Below are positions 1 to 9,525 of a stretch of DNA of 64,000 bases, one piece after another. Position numbers and translations under genes: made by a program. The DNA is from a halophilic archaeon (lineage in GTDB: Archaea > Halobacteriota > Halobacteria > Halobacteriales > Haladaptataceae). The notes under the pieces were generated by a model. The model searched no databases. It was not told the DNA's origin and saw only the letters and a list, made by a program, of their open reading frames with translations. The first letter of the stretch is position 1; every line of letters starts with the position of its first letter. Where the stretch lies: positions 124,001 to 188,000 of the forward strand of contig QNGA01000009.1 in the NCBI GenBank assembly GCA_003298465.1, written 5' to 3'.

Positions 1-195
1 TAGCCCTCTAGAAAGAAAACCGCCATTACATTAGTAGTAATGTAACAGCAAGGCAAATACTTTTGATGTACGCAAAACCAAGGCCCCTTCGAGAGATGTG
101 AGATCTATAAATGACAGAACTCTCCAAATCATCCCCTTCTCCTATGGAAAAATGAAACCAAATGCTTAACCTCGAATGGCAAAATATGAACTTTC

Positions 196-1125
196 ATGAA
201 AACAATCGAGGAAGCATTTGACTACGACCGTGCCCTCATCTTTGGTGTCGGTGGCTGCGGAGACATTGTTAGTACAATTCCCACAGCACAGTTCCTAGAA
301 GCACACGGTGTCGAGGTAGTATTAGGGGGCGTCGCTTGGGAACGAGTAGTGGTCGATTCACAGCCTGGGCCACGTCATTTCTCCGAAATCCAGGAAATTG
401 AAAGGCTCAATGAAACGGTCGCGCTAGCATCTGAAGCCACTCAAACAGAAGACGGAATAGAGTTCGCAGAAACTCAAATTGCTAAACATTACCAAGAGAG
501 GGTGGTCCTAATCGATATTGCTGGTGGCGCACAAGGTGTGGCGAATGGAATTGATGATGCATGCAACAAACTCGACATTGATCTTGTTATAGGTACAGAT
601 GCGGGGGGAGATGTTTTAGCAGCAGGAGAAGAGGAGGGAATAAAGAGTCCACTTACGGATGCAGTGATGCTTTCAGCACTTGCACAATTGACTACTAAGT
701 CCTGTCTTGGCGTCTATGGCTATGGGAGTGACGGAGAACTCACTCATGAAGAGATCGGCAATGGAATTATGCGGGCTGCAAGGCGAGATGGATATCTAGG
801 AGCATGGGGCCTTACTCCCCAAATCATTGAAGAGCTCACGGAAGTTCTTGAGATGGTCACCACAGAGGCAAGCCGACTTCCTGTGAGGGTGGCAAAGGGA
901 GATGATAGCGAGATAATGATTCGCGATGGTGATCGATCAGTGAATCTTACACCCACAAGTACCGTTACATTCTATCTGAATCCGACGTCAGTCGCTGATA
1001 CTTCAGACTTAGCAGATTATGTCCGTCACACGGAGTCTTTTGAAGGTGCGCAGAAGGCGCTTTCCCAAGCGGGTTACAAAACCGAATTAGATTTCGAAAA
1101 ACAGTTCGCCGAAAACGAACCCTAG
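196..1125 (+). CDS. DUF1152 family protein
   Basis: The 309-residue product has the composition and motifs I associate with the DUF1152 family: an N-terminal glycine-rich GVGGCGDIVSTIP segment (residues 17-29), a VVLIDIAGGAQGV segment near residue 103 and a GTDAGGDVLA segment near residue 133. The alternating hydrophobic strands and glycine loops suggest a Rossmann-like nucleotide or sugar-phosphate binding fold. The biochemical function of the family is not known to me. The gene starts close to the window edge, and AT-rich sequence upstream (1-195) has no other gene. It converges with the winged-helix gene that follows on the other strand, with 4 bp between the two stops. Family assignment is from memory of the motif pattern. 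Confidence 0.8.
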   Translation: MKTIEEAFDYDRALIFGVGGCGDIVSTIPTAQFLEAHGVEVVLGGVAWERVVVDSQPGPRHFSEIQEIERLNETVALASEATQTEDGIEFAETQIAKHYQERVVLIDIAGGAQGVANGIDDACNKLDIDLVIGTDAGGDVLAAGEEEGIKSPLTDAVMLSALAQLTTKSCLGVYGYGSDGELTHEEIGNGIMRAARRDGYLGAWGLTPQIIEELTEVLEMVTTEASRLPVRVAKGDDSEIMIRDGDRSVNLTPTSTVTFYLNPTSVADTSDLADYVRHTESFEGAQKALSQAGYKTELDFEKQFAENEP

Positions 1126-1129
1126 CGAC

Positions 1130-1462
1130 CTACTTTTCGTGCTTTAATCCCAAGGAATCGAGCTCCGACTTCGTCCCCGAATTTAACCGTGTGAGCTTTT
1201 CCCGAACAGTACGGTTCCTTTCGTCGAATTCCTCAACAAACGTCTTTGCTTTCTCAGTCGTTACCGCGCCTTGTCTGGTTGGCACGATAAGGTTTTGCTC
1301 TTCTAGCTTTCGAAAAGAATACCGGACTTTATGTTGGCGGTACCCAGTTTTTTTGGACATTTTCAATATGCCAATCGGCTCTTTTTTGAGAACCCATTCA
1401 AGCACCGATATGTGGCGGTAAAGGATGTCCACTTCCTTCTCAAGGCGATCAATCATCGGCAT
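1130..1462 (-). CDS. Small winged-helix transcriptional regulator
   Basis: The 110-residue protein has an N-terminal basic/acidic helix, then a winged-helix core (about residues 20-70) with the recognition-helix-like stretch KKTGYRQHKVRYSFRKLEEQ and a wing ending LIVPTRQGAVTTEKA. The C-terminus (75-110) is a charged amphipathic helix, probably for dimerisation. The size and layout fit the many one-domain haloarchaeal DNA-binding proteins. The target is unknown. It is transcribed toward the DUF1152 gene, so the two share an intergenic terminator at most. An alternative start one codon later (MIDRLEKEV) is equally possible. Confidence 0.7.
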   Translation of the reverse strand: MPMIDRLEKEVDILYRHISVLEWVLKKEPIGILKMSKKTGYRQHKVRYSFRKLEEQNLIVPTRQGAVTTEKAKTFVEEFDERNRTVREKLTRLNSGTKSELDSLGLKHEK

Positions 1463-1690
1463 TTCTGATTAGGATGTCCACGAGTTAACTCTTGCTGTCC
1501 TCACGCCTTTGAGGAGAACCGTATCGCACCTACAGCAATAGATCAATATTTTTATCTGCAAATTATATTGGAAATCATACCGAACTGTTTATTTTGTTGG
1601 AACACGTTCCCACAGTCGACATGGAGTGCAAAGGCTGACTCCAAGTGGTCCACAAGCAACTACCAAATCACGCACCTCAAAGGAATCAAT

Positions 1691-1990
1691 ATGACTGATT
1701 ACAATACACCTCGAGCTACAGCAATCGGCCAGCACCCAATACGCTCGCAATCGGCTCACAACACGTCTACAATCACAAATAAGATCACAAAGACAGTCGC
1801 TGAGGCAGCTGATTGCCCGATTCATGAGCTCCCACCTCTCTACGAAGTGATCGATCCTGATGCATTAGCAAACTTATTTGCACCAACATTTGAGGGAGAA
1901 GAACGAACAACGGGACAGGTGACGTTCACGTACTTTGGCTACAAAGTTACTGTCAAAAGCACTGGGAACATAACGACAAACCCAATATAA
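1691..1990 (+). CDS. HalOD1 output-domain protein
   Basis: This 99-residue protein matches the haloarchaeal HalOD1 output domain. It has a helix with AEAADCPIHELPPLYEVID, then DPDALANLF, then a two-strand ending with GQVTFTYFGYKVTVKS. HalOD1 domains are small alpha/beta units found alone or at the end of haloarchaeal signalling proteins, and their exact output is unclear. I chose the ATG at 1691 because the in-frame extension upstream to 1568 (cysteine- and tryptophan-rich) does not look like haloarchaeal coding sequence. No obvious partner kinase or receiver is nearby. Confidence 0.8.
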   Translation: MTDYNTPRATAIGQHPIRSQSAHNTSTITNKITKTVAEAADCPIHELPPLYEVIDPDALANLFAPTFEGEERTTGQVTFTYFGYKVTVKSTGNITTNPI

Positions 1991-2185
1991 GGTTCAAAGT
2001 TATAAAATAGATAGTAATACTAGAGGAAGGGAATCCGCTTTTGAGGGAGGAGGTAGCCAGAGGAGAAACCTTCAAATTGGTATTTGACCCTCGGCAGAAC
2101 CGAGAACCTACAGGGGTATCAGCGAGAGAATACTACTGATAGCTCTTTCCCTTATTGTTAATACAATCCCGAGATATCTGATTCT

Positions 2186-3493
2186 ATGCGCTATTCCGAA
2201 GCAGCTGATTTACTCCTCAATCTCGGTCGTTCGCGAGAAAGGTTTAACATAAATCCAACAGCTGATTTACTAACGGCTCTTCAGAACCCCCATAAGGAGA
2301 TATCCATTATCCAGATAGCAGGTACCAATGGAAAAGGAAGCACGGCTAAAATGACTGAAAGTGTGCTTCGCGAAGCCGGGTTCGATGTTGGCCTCTATAC
2401 CTCCCCACATCTCTCAGATTTTCGTGAACGAATTCAGATCAACGGTGAGTGGATCACTGAGGACGGCATTATCAATTTCACTGACCATCTTCAAAATTAT
2501 CTCAAGAGCAACACTACCGTGTCACTCTCCTTCTTTGAAGCGACGACGGCACTTGCATGCTGGTATTTCGCCCGCGAGCAAGTGGACATCGCTATTCTCG
2601 AAGTTGGTCTCGGTGGAAAGCACGATGCTACTAGCGTAGTAGACCCGATAGCTAGTGGAATAACAAGCGTCTCACTCGAACATACAGACCTACTCGGCAA
2701 TAGTATTGAAGAGATAGCCCGTGACCAAGCCCATGTGGCACCTTCTGATGGTCCCTTAGTGACTGCAGCCAGCGGCCAAGCTCTCAACGTCATCACCGAA
2801 GTAACCGACAACGTAGTTACAGTAGGCGAAGAGAAATGCAGCAAATATTATGATGAACCTGATGTTCGAGTCCGCTATAACGGTCGGGATGGGATAAATA
2901 GAAAGATCACTCTCCAAGCAAAGGACTGGAAGGTGAGTACGAAACTTTCTCTATTAGGAAGATATCAAGCCCAAAACGCGGGTGTGGCTGCTGTTCTTGC
3001 TCAACAGGTTGCAAACATTTCTAATCGTGATCTCGAACGAGGACTTCGGACTGCACATTGGCCAGGTCGGTTTGAAATTATCGGACAAGACCCATTGGTA
3101 ATTCTTGATGGTGCGCACAACCCAGGTGCTTGTGAGTCGGTTGCACGTAGTCTCGAAGAGTTTCAATTCGATAGTTTATATATAATTTTTGGTGCTATGA
3201 AGGATAAAGACCACTATGAGATGATCTCCGCACTTCCTTGCGCTGATCAGGTCATTACATGTCAACCGGAATCTGACCATGCTGAGCGGCCTAGCATTCT
3301 CCGTGATGTGTTTGTTCAGGCTGGAATTAAGAATGTGAGCGTTGAGCAAACAACTGAGAAAGCTCTTGATCAGGCCCTTAGACTGGCAAATACTGAAGAT
3401 TGCGTTATTGTGATAGGGTCTTTGCATATTGTTGCTGATGTACGTCAAGGAAGGATCGATACACTAGCATCGAAGGAAAACCATGATGAATAG
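2186..3493 (+). CDS. folC: Folylpolyglutamate / dihydrofolate synthase (FolC)
   Basis: FolC adds glutamate to dihydropteroate or folates in an ATP-dependent Mur-ligase-type reaction. The 435-residue protein has the family P-loop AGTNGKGSTAKM (about residues 48-59), the omega-loop region YTSPHLSDFRERI (about 75-87), the central ILEVGLGGKHDATSV motif (about 139-153), the SVSLEHTDLLGN motif, and a C-terminal Mur-ligase domain with GRFEIIGQDPLVILDGAHNP. The length is normal for a stand-alone FolC (about 420-440). Many haloarchaea instead carry FolC fused to dihydropteroate synthase (FolCP). Here the gene stops before any FolP domain, and a TnpB 3' relic follows within 20 bp, so loss of a fused partner is possible but not shown. 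Confidence 0.93.
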   Translation: MRYSEAADLLLNLGRSRERFNINPTADLLTALQNPHKEISIIQIAGTNGKGSTAKMTESVLREAGFDVGLYTSPHLSDFRERIQINGEWITEDGIINFTDHLQNYLKSNTTVSLSFFEATTALACWYFAREQVDIAILEVGLGGKHDATSVVDPIASGITSVSLEHTDLLGNSIEEIARDQAHVAPSDGPLVTAASGQALNVITEVTDNVVTVGEEKCSKYYDEPDVRVRYNGRDGINRKITLQAKDWKVSTKLSLLGRYQAQNAGVAAVLAQQVANISNRDLERGLRTAHWPGRFEIIGQDPLVILDGAHNPGACESVARSLEEFQFDSLYIIFGAMKDKDHYEMISALPCADQVITCQPESDHAERPSILRDVFVQAGIKNVSVEQTTEKALDQALRLANTEDCVIVIGSLHIVADVRQGRIDTLASKENHDE

Positions 3494-3496
3494 TAG

Positions 3497-3563
3497 TGAA
3501 CTACCCATCCTACTCGCTCACGGGTGCACCGTTCGCTCCTTGAGGACGGGGGCTTAGCACCTC
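3497..3563 (-). pseudogene. tnpB: Relic of the 3' end of an IS200/IS605-type tnpB
   Basis: Read on the minus strand, the stretch encodes a tail of the type seen at haloarchaeal TnpB C-termini (SPRPQGANGAPVSE, then TAG at 3512-3510). It is followed by GTAGTTCACTA, the same right-end sequence that follows the TnpB relic near 51.56 kb. Nothing of the catalytic region remains. The piece sits between the folC stop and the stop of the coiled-coil gene at 3571. It is a passive scar of a former element. Confidence 0.6.
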
Positions 3564-3570
3564 CATTCAG

Positions 3571-4332
3571 CTAAAGTAGATCGGCCCAATGACAATACTC
3601 AATACGACCGATTGCCCTGCGTGTCTTAGCAATTGCATTCAATCCTGGATACTCCGTCTCGAGAGCTGTGTAGATATACTTCTTGAATATAGGCTTGTTT
3701 GGCATGGTCCTTTGCCGGAGATAGTCTTGGTGATCGTGTGCTAACTGTTCGAGGTTGTCCCGTGACCTTTCGATTTGATTTCGTCTCTCAGTAAAGGTAA
3801 ACTCGCCCTGTTCGATGCTATCGAGAGTACAATAAATAGAGGAAACTGCCTGTTCTAGCTCTTTTAATTGCGACCGCTCCCTCGAAATTATCCCATGGGT
3901 ATTCTGTCGGTTGGCTATTGTTTCTTTGCAGGCCTGGGCAAGCTGCGATTGTAATATGGATAAACCTACGGTTGGCCCAGTCGTTAGACTAGTTGCAATC
4001 TCAGGTCCAAACTCCTCTTTCATACTTTCAATCGGGGTTTCGTTGCCATATTCCTCGGTCCAGTGATCGATTGAGAGCACTGTTTCTCGATAGGCTGTTA
4101 GTATTTCTTCTTTGGCTGAATTAGATGATGAGGATGATGGTTGGAGATAAGGTGTACAGTTTAATGACTCTGCAGGTGCCTGATTCGTGTGAAGAGGGAT
4201 TTGTTTGAGTTGTTCGAGGAAGGCCTTGAAGCCGTCAATTTCGGTTTGGAGCAGAGTCTTTTCTTTCTCTATTAGTTCTAGTGCTGAATAGAGTTCGCTT
4301 CGAGCATGGAACTGTCTGCTAGTCTGCTCCAT
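3571..4332 (-). CDS. Coiled-coil protein, DUF7260-like
   Basis: The 253-residue protein is almost entirely helical. Heptad-rich segments lie at residues 12-45, 125-175 and 185-215. A serine-rich linker (SSSSSNSAKEE) is near residue 70, followed by the segment ETVLSIDHWTEEYGNETP and EFGPEIATSLTTGPTVG, which I recognise as the pattern of the haloarchaeal DUF7260 family. No signal peptide or membrane segment is visible. Its function is unknown; the architecture suggests a cytoplasmic structural or regulatory protein. AT-rich sequence at 4333-4462 separates it from the divergent M24 gene, so each probably has its own promoter there. Confidence 0.65.
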   Translation of the reverse strand: MEQTSRQFHARSELYSALELIEKEKTLLQTEIDGFKAFLEQLKQIPLHTNQAPAESLNCTPYLQPSSSSSNSAKEEILTAYRETVLSIDHWTEEYGNETPIESMKEEFGPEIATSLTTGPTVGLSILQSQLAQACKETIANRQNTHGIISRERSQLKELEQAVSSIYCTLDSIEQGEFTFTERRNQIERSRDNLEQLAHDHQDYLRQRTMPNKPIFKKYIYTALETEYPGLNAIAKTRRAIGRIEYCHWADLL

Positions 4333-4462
4333 AAGTTCTCCGATGACGAAGTTTGGACTGAAGAATAGTATAACTAACCGTAATCTAATAGATATGTATA
4401 TATTTTAATTTACTTAATACGATATTCGATAGCTTTACCGGCATAGACTCTCAGCTACATTC

Positions 4463-5638
4463 ATGGACAATCTACGGATACCTAAATCAGAGCATCAAAA
4501 TCGAACGAAAACGGTACTAATGCTGGCACAAGAAGACGGCTACGATGGTGTAGTCCTTTTTGACGCATTGAATATACATTACCTTACAGGTATGTATCAC
4601 CTGCCAACAGAACGGATTTGTGCCGTTGGAGTGACTGACGAGCGTACAGACATAGTCGTCCCACGATTAGAAAAGGAGCATGCAGAACGGGAAGACTTTG
4701 CCATCGATGATATTCATGTCTACTTCGATTATCCGCAAGGAAACCCAATGGAACAAGTAAAGGAAATGTGTGAAAGGTTAGGGATAGCGCGGAAGTCGAT
4801 AGCGGTTGATAACGATGGCAGTCCAGGTCGAAATGGCTATACTGGACCTAGACTTTCCAGCATCGTAGCTGGGTCTGTAGGCACCGAGGACTACATAACA
4901 ACACTCCGTGAGAAGAAAAGTGAAGCAGAAATTGAATTAATTCGCGAAGCAAGCGTATGGGCACATTATGGACATAAATTACTACAAGAAAAGATCGAAG
5001 TAGGGAAGCGCCCTGTAACCATTAGTGGAGAAGTCGAGGTTGAAGCGACTAAAGTGATGCTTGACACGCTCGGGGAGCGGTATGAGATGATGAGCTGGGC
5101 GAGTCCAATGCAATGCAATTTTACAACTGGCTCGTTGACCGAACGACCTCATAGTGTGGACCAAACAACGCCAATCCAGAATGGTGATAATATCGTAACA
5201 ATTGTGAAGCCAACTGTTGGAGGATATACGACTGAGCTGGAGCGGACCTTAATTGTCGGCGAGCCCTCGGAAGAGCAACGGAACTACTTCAGAATTATGC
5301 GTGAATCCCAGGCAATTGCGATTGACGCTATCGAACCAGGTGTCGAATTTAGTACTGTTGAGGAAGCAGTTATGCACTATTTTGAGGAAGAAAATGTACT
5401 CGACTATGTACAGCATCATATTGGCCACAATATAGGAATGGAAGGTCATGAGCGCCCGTTCATCGATCAAGGATACGAAGGAACGATCTCAAAAGGGGAA
5501 CTCTATACTATTGAACCAGGGTTTTATATCCCCGGTATCGGTGGGTTCCGCCACTCTGATACAGTATTGGTTACAGAGTCGGGAACGGAGATCTTAACAT
5601 ATTATCCCCGGGACATTGATGATCTAACGGTCAATTAG
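4463..5638 (+). CDS. M24 (pita-bread fold) family protein, Xaa-Pro peptidase/creatinase-like
   Basis: The 391-residue protein has the N-terminal creatinase-type domain (about 1-150) and the C-terminal pita-bread domain (about 160-385) of the M24 family. It keeps the HHIGHNIGMEGHERP histidine motif and the glutamate motif YTIEPGFYIPG. In metal-dependent M24 peptidases two aspartates occur in VDxGxxxxGYxSDxTRT. Here the region reads VTIVKPTVGGYTTELERT, so the first Asp is a hydrophobic residue and the second is Glu. This resembles the metal-free branch (creatinase, ectoine-hydrolase-like proteins) more than true prolidases, so peptidase activity should not be assumed. It stands alone with its own AT-rich upstream region. 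Confidence 0.85.
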   Translation: MDNLRIPKSEHQNRTKTVLMLAQEDGYDGVVLFDALNIHYLTGMYHLPTERICAVGVTDERTDIVVPRLEKEHAEREDFAIDDIHVYFDYPQGNPMEQVKEMCERLGIARKSIAVDNDGSPGRNGYTGPRLSSIVAGSVGTEDYITTLREKKSEAEIELIREASVWAHYGHKLLQEKIEVGKRPVTISGEVEVEATKVMLDTLGERYEMMSWASPMQCNFTTGSLTERPHSVDQTTPIQNGDNIVTIVKPTVGGYTTELERTLIVGEPSEEQRNYFRIMRESQAIAIDAIEPGVEFSTVEEAVMHYFEEENVLDYVQHHIGHNIGMEGHERPFIDQGYEGTISKGELYTIEPGFYIPGIGGFRHSDTVLVTESGTEILTYYPRDIDDLTVN

Positions 5639-5817
5639 TTCAAATCAAGGATACTGCAGTTTTCGGAATCAGGCTACCTATTCTAGTCAAAATTATAACT
5701 GGAACAAAATGAACCCTATATGAGGGGATATACATTTTTATTGATTGGCGCTAATTAGCGTTTAACCGCCGAGGAGTATGAGATTCAACCATCCACCTGC
5801 ATAAAGGAGACAAAACA

Positions 5818-6996
5818 ATGAAAGCAAATGAACAAGCCTTATCCAAGCTCAGAGCCAAAATGATCGAGCGAAAATCAAACAAGTTCTTGCTTAGTGCTCC
5901 AGATCTAACAAAATCTCAGAGATTGCATGATCTAGTGAATAATTGTAGTGATATCATACAGATCGAAGCCACTACTGGACTCCAGGATGAATTGCCATCT
6001 GTAGTATTAATTGATAATTTTTATTCATCGTTCATCCGTTCTATCGAACAAATTCAGCACTGCTGTTCGGGGGAAATCTCACTTCTTGAGCCACTAGCTG
6101 AACGAAATAGCTACTTTTGTATTTGCACGACACCATATCGACTCTGGTGGATACTGACCAACTACCGAAGCGAATTTGAATCAGTGTTCGGGCCGGTTAC
6201 CCAGTTTTCAACGACGTTTCTATCAATCGATGAATCTCATGCACCAAGCTATCTCAATCAAATGTGTAACGAAGGAGCAATCTCGGAGAAGCATCTCCAA
6301 AAAAGTTTGAACCGGCTTGAAGATATAACGTATGAGTTCGACCTACAAGAATGGTTTGGAGATACAGCGGACAAGAGTCCGCTAGACAGAAAAGAGTATC
6401 AGACGTTATTTGGAGACACGGATTCCTACGAAACCCATGTTCCCTCAGTACTACTGGAGCACGCCCAGTCCAAGGACATAGGTCGATTTCTCGATGGCCG
6501 GGCCGCAATGCGTGAGAAGATGTCTAAAAGGACACGATTCGCTGGTGCATACGATACCCTGAAAACTGCAGTGGTTAGTTCAAACAGTCAAGCCGAAGTA
6601 GTATCAAACGGATTTGCAAGTGGTGTGACTCGGTCTGGGGGTGGAATGCCAACAGCTGCCGTCACTGGATCGATGGCACTGATTGGATGGGCGTCTGTAG
6701 TGCACCCGGGAGCAAATATAAAACGAGAAGCCGTTCAGGATCATTTTGCTCCAATAGTGAGTAGTACAAGTACTCAATCAGCAGCCGACCTAGAACAAAT
6801 AGAAGCAAGGCTTGGAATCGATCCGCTTACCCTCACTGTGTTACAGGAGATGCTGCAACCGCAGAGTTGGTCTCTGATTTCGGAAGTAATTGAAGAGACT
6901 GATGAATTAGCTGAGGCTGTGGAACAGCATAATAACCTGCTTAGCACTCTTCGGCGTGATTTCGATAGTATAAACCAGCACACCAATATGGATTAA
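5818..6996 (+). CDS. Uncharacterised 392-residue protein
   Basis: I do not recognise this protein. The N-terminal half (about 20-160) looks like a mixed alpha/beta domain with several cysteines and aromatics (YFCICTTPYRLWWILTNY near 99-116). A glycine/alanine-rich segment (SGGGMPTAAVTGSMALIGWA, about 276-295) could be a loop, a lipid-interacting hairpin or one weak membrane segment. The C-terminus (320-392) is helical and acidic. A weak resemblance of the N-terminal layout to haloarchaeal regulators of the DUF5821/TbsP type was considered but is not convincing. A GGAG-like ribosome site (aaaggaga at about 5805) precedes the ATG. It is monocistronic. Confidence 0.7.
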   Translation: MKANEQALSKLRAKMIERKSNKFLLSAPDLTKSQRLHDLVNNCSDIIQIEATTGLQDELPSVVLIDNFYSSFIRSIEQIQHCCSGEISLLEPLAERNSYFCICTTPYRLWWILTNYRSEFESVFGPVTQFSTTFLSIDESHAPSYLNQMCNEGAISEKHLQKSLNRLEDITYEFDLQEWFGDTADKSPLDRKEYQTLFGDTDSYETHVPSVLLEHAQSKDIGRFLDGRAAMREKMSKRTRFAGAYDTLKTAVVSSNSQAEVVSNGFASGVTRSGGGMPTAAVTGSMALIGWASVVHPGANIKREAVQDHFAPIVSSTSTQSAADLEQIEARLGIDPLTLTVLQEMLQPQSWSLISEVIEETDELAEAVEQHNNLLSTLRRDFDSINQHTNMD

Positions 6997-7286
6997 TTAT
7001 TATAATTAGGACATCTGGTCGCTAATTTTCTTTTCTAGTCCAGTCTTTTAGCCCTAATCAGAAAGAGGTATTTGCAGCAGTCTGGGATGGAATTGAAAGG
7101 AGCCATGCTATTTTTTTGGTTGGAAAAGCTTCGTTTAATATTTTGTTATGGGGATCTAGCCTCGTGAATTGCGATACAATTTTGTGAATTATTGTAATCT
7201 TATGCTGCTGTCCCTCTGTCTCTTCTTAGGGAAAGACAGCAGTAGCATCAGTGATGACAACAACTATTGACCTAGTTGGGAAAGGA

Positions 7287-7664
7287 TTAGCATTCACTAT
7301 ACTCCTGAATTGTATTCAGAATCTGAAGAGCAGTAGTTGCGGCATTTGTTGCAACGATGTGATCATCTGTAGTCCATTCAATTAGGTGAGCGTCCTCAAG
7401 GAGAGGAAGATGACGATTGGTTAGTGTAATAGCAAGCCGTTTTTGGCCAGTAAGTTCTTTCTCATTTGCTGGGTCACCGGCTAGCTCTGCAGCAAGCTTA
7501 TCAATTTTTACGTAGCTATTACTCTGCTCAAGATAGCGGAGTGTTTGTCGTCGATGGGGATGGTTCATTGCACGTAAGATGTCATCGAGCACTGGTTGAG
7601 CATTATCTACGATGGTTTGTTCTCTCCTATTCTCATCGTTCGGTGGCTCACTGTTTCCAGTCAT
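7287..7664 (-). CDS. DUF7344-like winged-helix regulator
   Basis: This 125-residue haloarchaeal regulator has a disordered acidic N-terminus (1-20), a helix LDDILRAMNHPHRRQTLRYL, then ELAGDPANEKE..KRLAITLTNRHLPLLEDAHLIEW and a wing DDHIVATNAA. Members of this family bind DNA through one winged-helix unit; the target cannot be deduced. A fragment of what looks like a paralogous C-terminus lies at 18281-18457. About 290 bp of AT-rich sequence on the 5996-7286 side and 275 bp upstream contain no further gene I can support. Confidence 0.75.
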   Translation of the reverse strand: MTGNSEPPNDENRREQTIVDNAQPVLDDILRAMNHPHRRQTLRYLEQSNSYVKIDKLAAELAGDPANEKELTGQKRLAITLTNRHLPLLEDAHLIEWTTDDHIVATNAATTALQILNTIQEYSEC

Positions 7665-7939
7665 GGATTGGGGACTACTATTGCTAGTACCATTGGGTGG
7701 TATAACAGGTTATACATCCGTGGCCAATCTAGCTGGATCTTCCTACAATAGTACATAAATGAGAGTATATTGAAAACAGGGATCGAAGATTTCATCTTGT
7801 CATGTCGTAGTATAAATCTGGTTGATCAAGAGACTGTTCCTCTTTGAATGTCCGCCCCGACTTTCTTTAACTACAGTAAGAACGTGTAGATAACCAATGA
7901 AACACCGGCGTTATAGATGACTATTTAATCTACTGGAGT

Positions 7940-9355
7940 TTAATCTTGGTCTGAGACAACACTAGAGGATTGACTCGGTTTCGTGACAAGGCTAATAGAT
8001 ATAATAACGATTGCGGCTACGGGGGCAGAGACGATTACGGAATTAAGGTCAAATGGTTTAGAGAGGACAGTTGACCAAAGAACAGTGGTAGCGAATCCAA
8101 TACTCATACCGGCAACGCCCGCGACCTTCGTGAGCTGATCGCGCATTAAGAACACTGCGAATAGGGCTGGTGTAATAGTTGCTCCATAAGCCGTGTAGGC
8201 AAGCATTTGTAGCGACAGAATTGTCGGGAAGTATTGTCCAAGAATGAAGGCAAACACGCCGAGAACAATGACCGTTAGACGAGTGAACCAGAAAACGCGC
8301 TTGTCAGACGCATCAGGGTTAATGAAACCTCGGTAAAGATCTTGGGAGATGTTAGTGCTTGCAGAAAGGAGATAGGATGTTCCAGTTGTAATTACAAAGG
8401 CCGACGCTGCCGCGAGTAAAATTCCACCAATCCAGACTGGAATTACGGTTGTCATCGCGATCATTGCCATTCCAGGATCGATATTAGGAAACATCGAACG
8501 GGAGGCAAAAGCAATGATCGGAATAATTGTACTGGTTAGGGCAACGCCTGCAAACCAAATGAGAATGCCGGAATTAGTGCCTTTATCTGATTCTCCAGCA
8601 ACAATACGCTGATACATGTTTTGATCTGCTAATATTAGTAAGAAAGCAGGAGCCCAATAACCAAGGAACTGAAGCCCACTAAGTGAACCAAGCGGTTCAA
8701 GCGCCGATGCAGAAACATTGCTTGTAATTGTCCCCCAACCACCTGCGCTAGAAAGAATAAACGGAAGGCCAACAAGAAGACCGATTGCCATCAGGAGAGC
8801 ACTGATTGCGTCGGTGTACGCAACCGAAAGTAATCCGCCAGTAGTTGCAAGACCAATAATGAGTACCGCCCCAATCAGTGTCCCTGTTTCGACCGGAATG
8901 CCAGTTGTAACGTTGAGGACAAAGCCAAATCCTGTGAATTGGTACGAGACGATCCCGACATAGGCAATGGCAATAGTAATGAGTCCAATTATTTTCGCCT
9001 CTTCGCCGATACCATCTTCAAGAATTTCTGGGATTGTGTATTTGTTGTATCCACGGATCGTCGACGAAAGAAACCCTAGGATTCCGATTCCAGCGAGGGC
9101 AGCAGTACCTGAAAGGATAGCTGGCCAAAGCCCATACGAGTAGGCAAGCGAATTGGTGCTACCAGTAATACTTCCTGATCCCATCCATGTGGCCAGTAAG
9201 GTCCCGGCGATAATGGCGGTACCGAGACCGCGTCCGGCAAGTAAGAAATCATCGATCGAGTCTGTATTTCCATATGCCCATGCTGCGACCATTCCCATCA
9301 ACAAGAGATAGCCAATAACGGGATACAGCAAGGTGATATCTGGTTGGACTGCCAT
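7940..9355 (-). CDS. Sodium:solute symporter (SSS family)
   Basis: The 471-residue polytopic protein has about 13 hydrophobic helices and typical SSS features: DDFLLAGRGLGTAIIAGTLLATWMGSGSITGSTN in the first two helices (read as shorter motifs DDFLLAGRGLG and TWMGSGS), a loop with YNKYTIPEILE, and a late helix region with TTGTSYLLSASTNISQDLYRG. It probably imports an organic solute (amino acid, proline, carboxylate or similar) with Na+. The substrate cannot be told from sequence. It is divergent from nadA with 170 bp between the start codons. No associated small subunit (DUF4212 type) is present. Confidence 0.9.
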   Translation of the reverse strand: MAVQPDITLLYPVIGYLLLMGMVAAWAYGNTDSIDDFLLAGRGLGTAIIAGTLLATWMGSGSITGSTNSLAYSYGLWPAILSGTAALAGIGILGFLSSTIRGYNKYTIPEILEDGIGEEAKIIGLITIAIAYVGIVSYQFTGFGFVLNVTTGIPVETGTLIGAVLIIGLATTGGLLSVAYTDAISALLMAIGLLVGLPFILSSAGGWGTITSNVSASALEPLGSLSGLQFLGYWAPAFLLILADQNMYQRIVAGESDKGTNSGILIWFAGVALTSTIIPIIAFASRSMFPNIDPGMAMIAMTTVIPVWIGGILLAAASAFVITTGTSYLLSASTNISQDLYRGFINPDASDKRVFWFTRLTVIVLGVFAFILGQYFPTILSLQMLAYTAYGATITPALFAVFLMRDQLTKVAGVAGMSIGFATTVLWSTVLSKPFDLNSVIVSAPVAAIVIISISLVTKPSQSSSVVSDQD

Positions 9356-9525
9356 AGGTATCCATTACCCACCCCATACAAATATTTAGGGATCCCTATA
9401 CAGAAGTCATAACCGATGCTATCAATCCTGCATCTATTGAGTAGAGTTCTATCAGTAATGGCTATTGAATGGAAAATCTTTACAACACATGGAAGTGATG
9501 AGTTTGTATACGGGTCACTACCACC

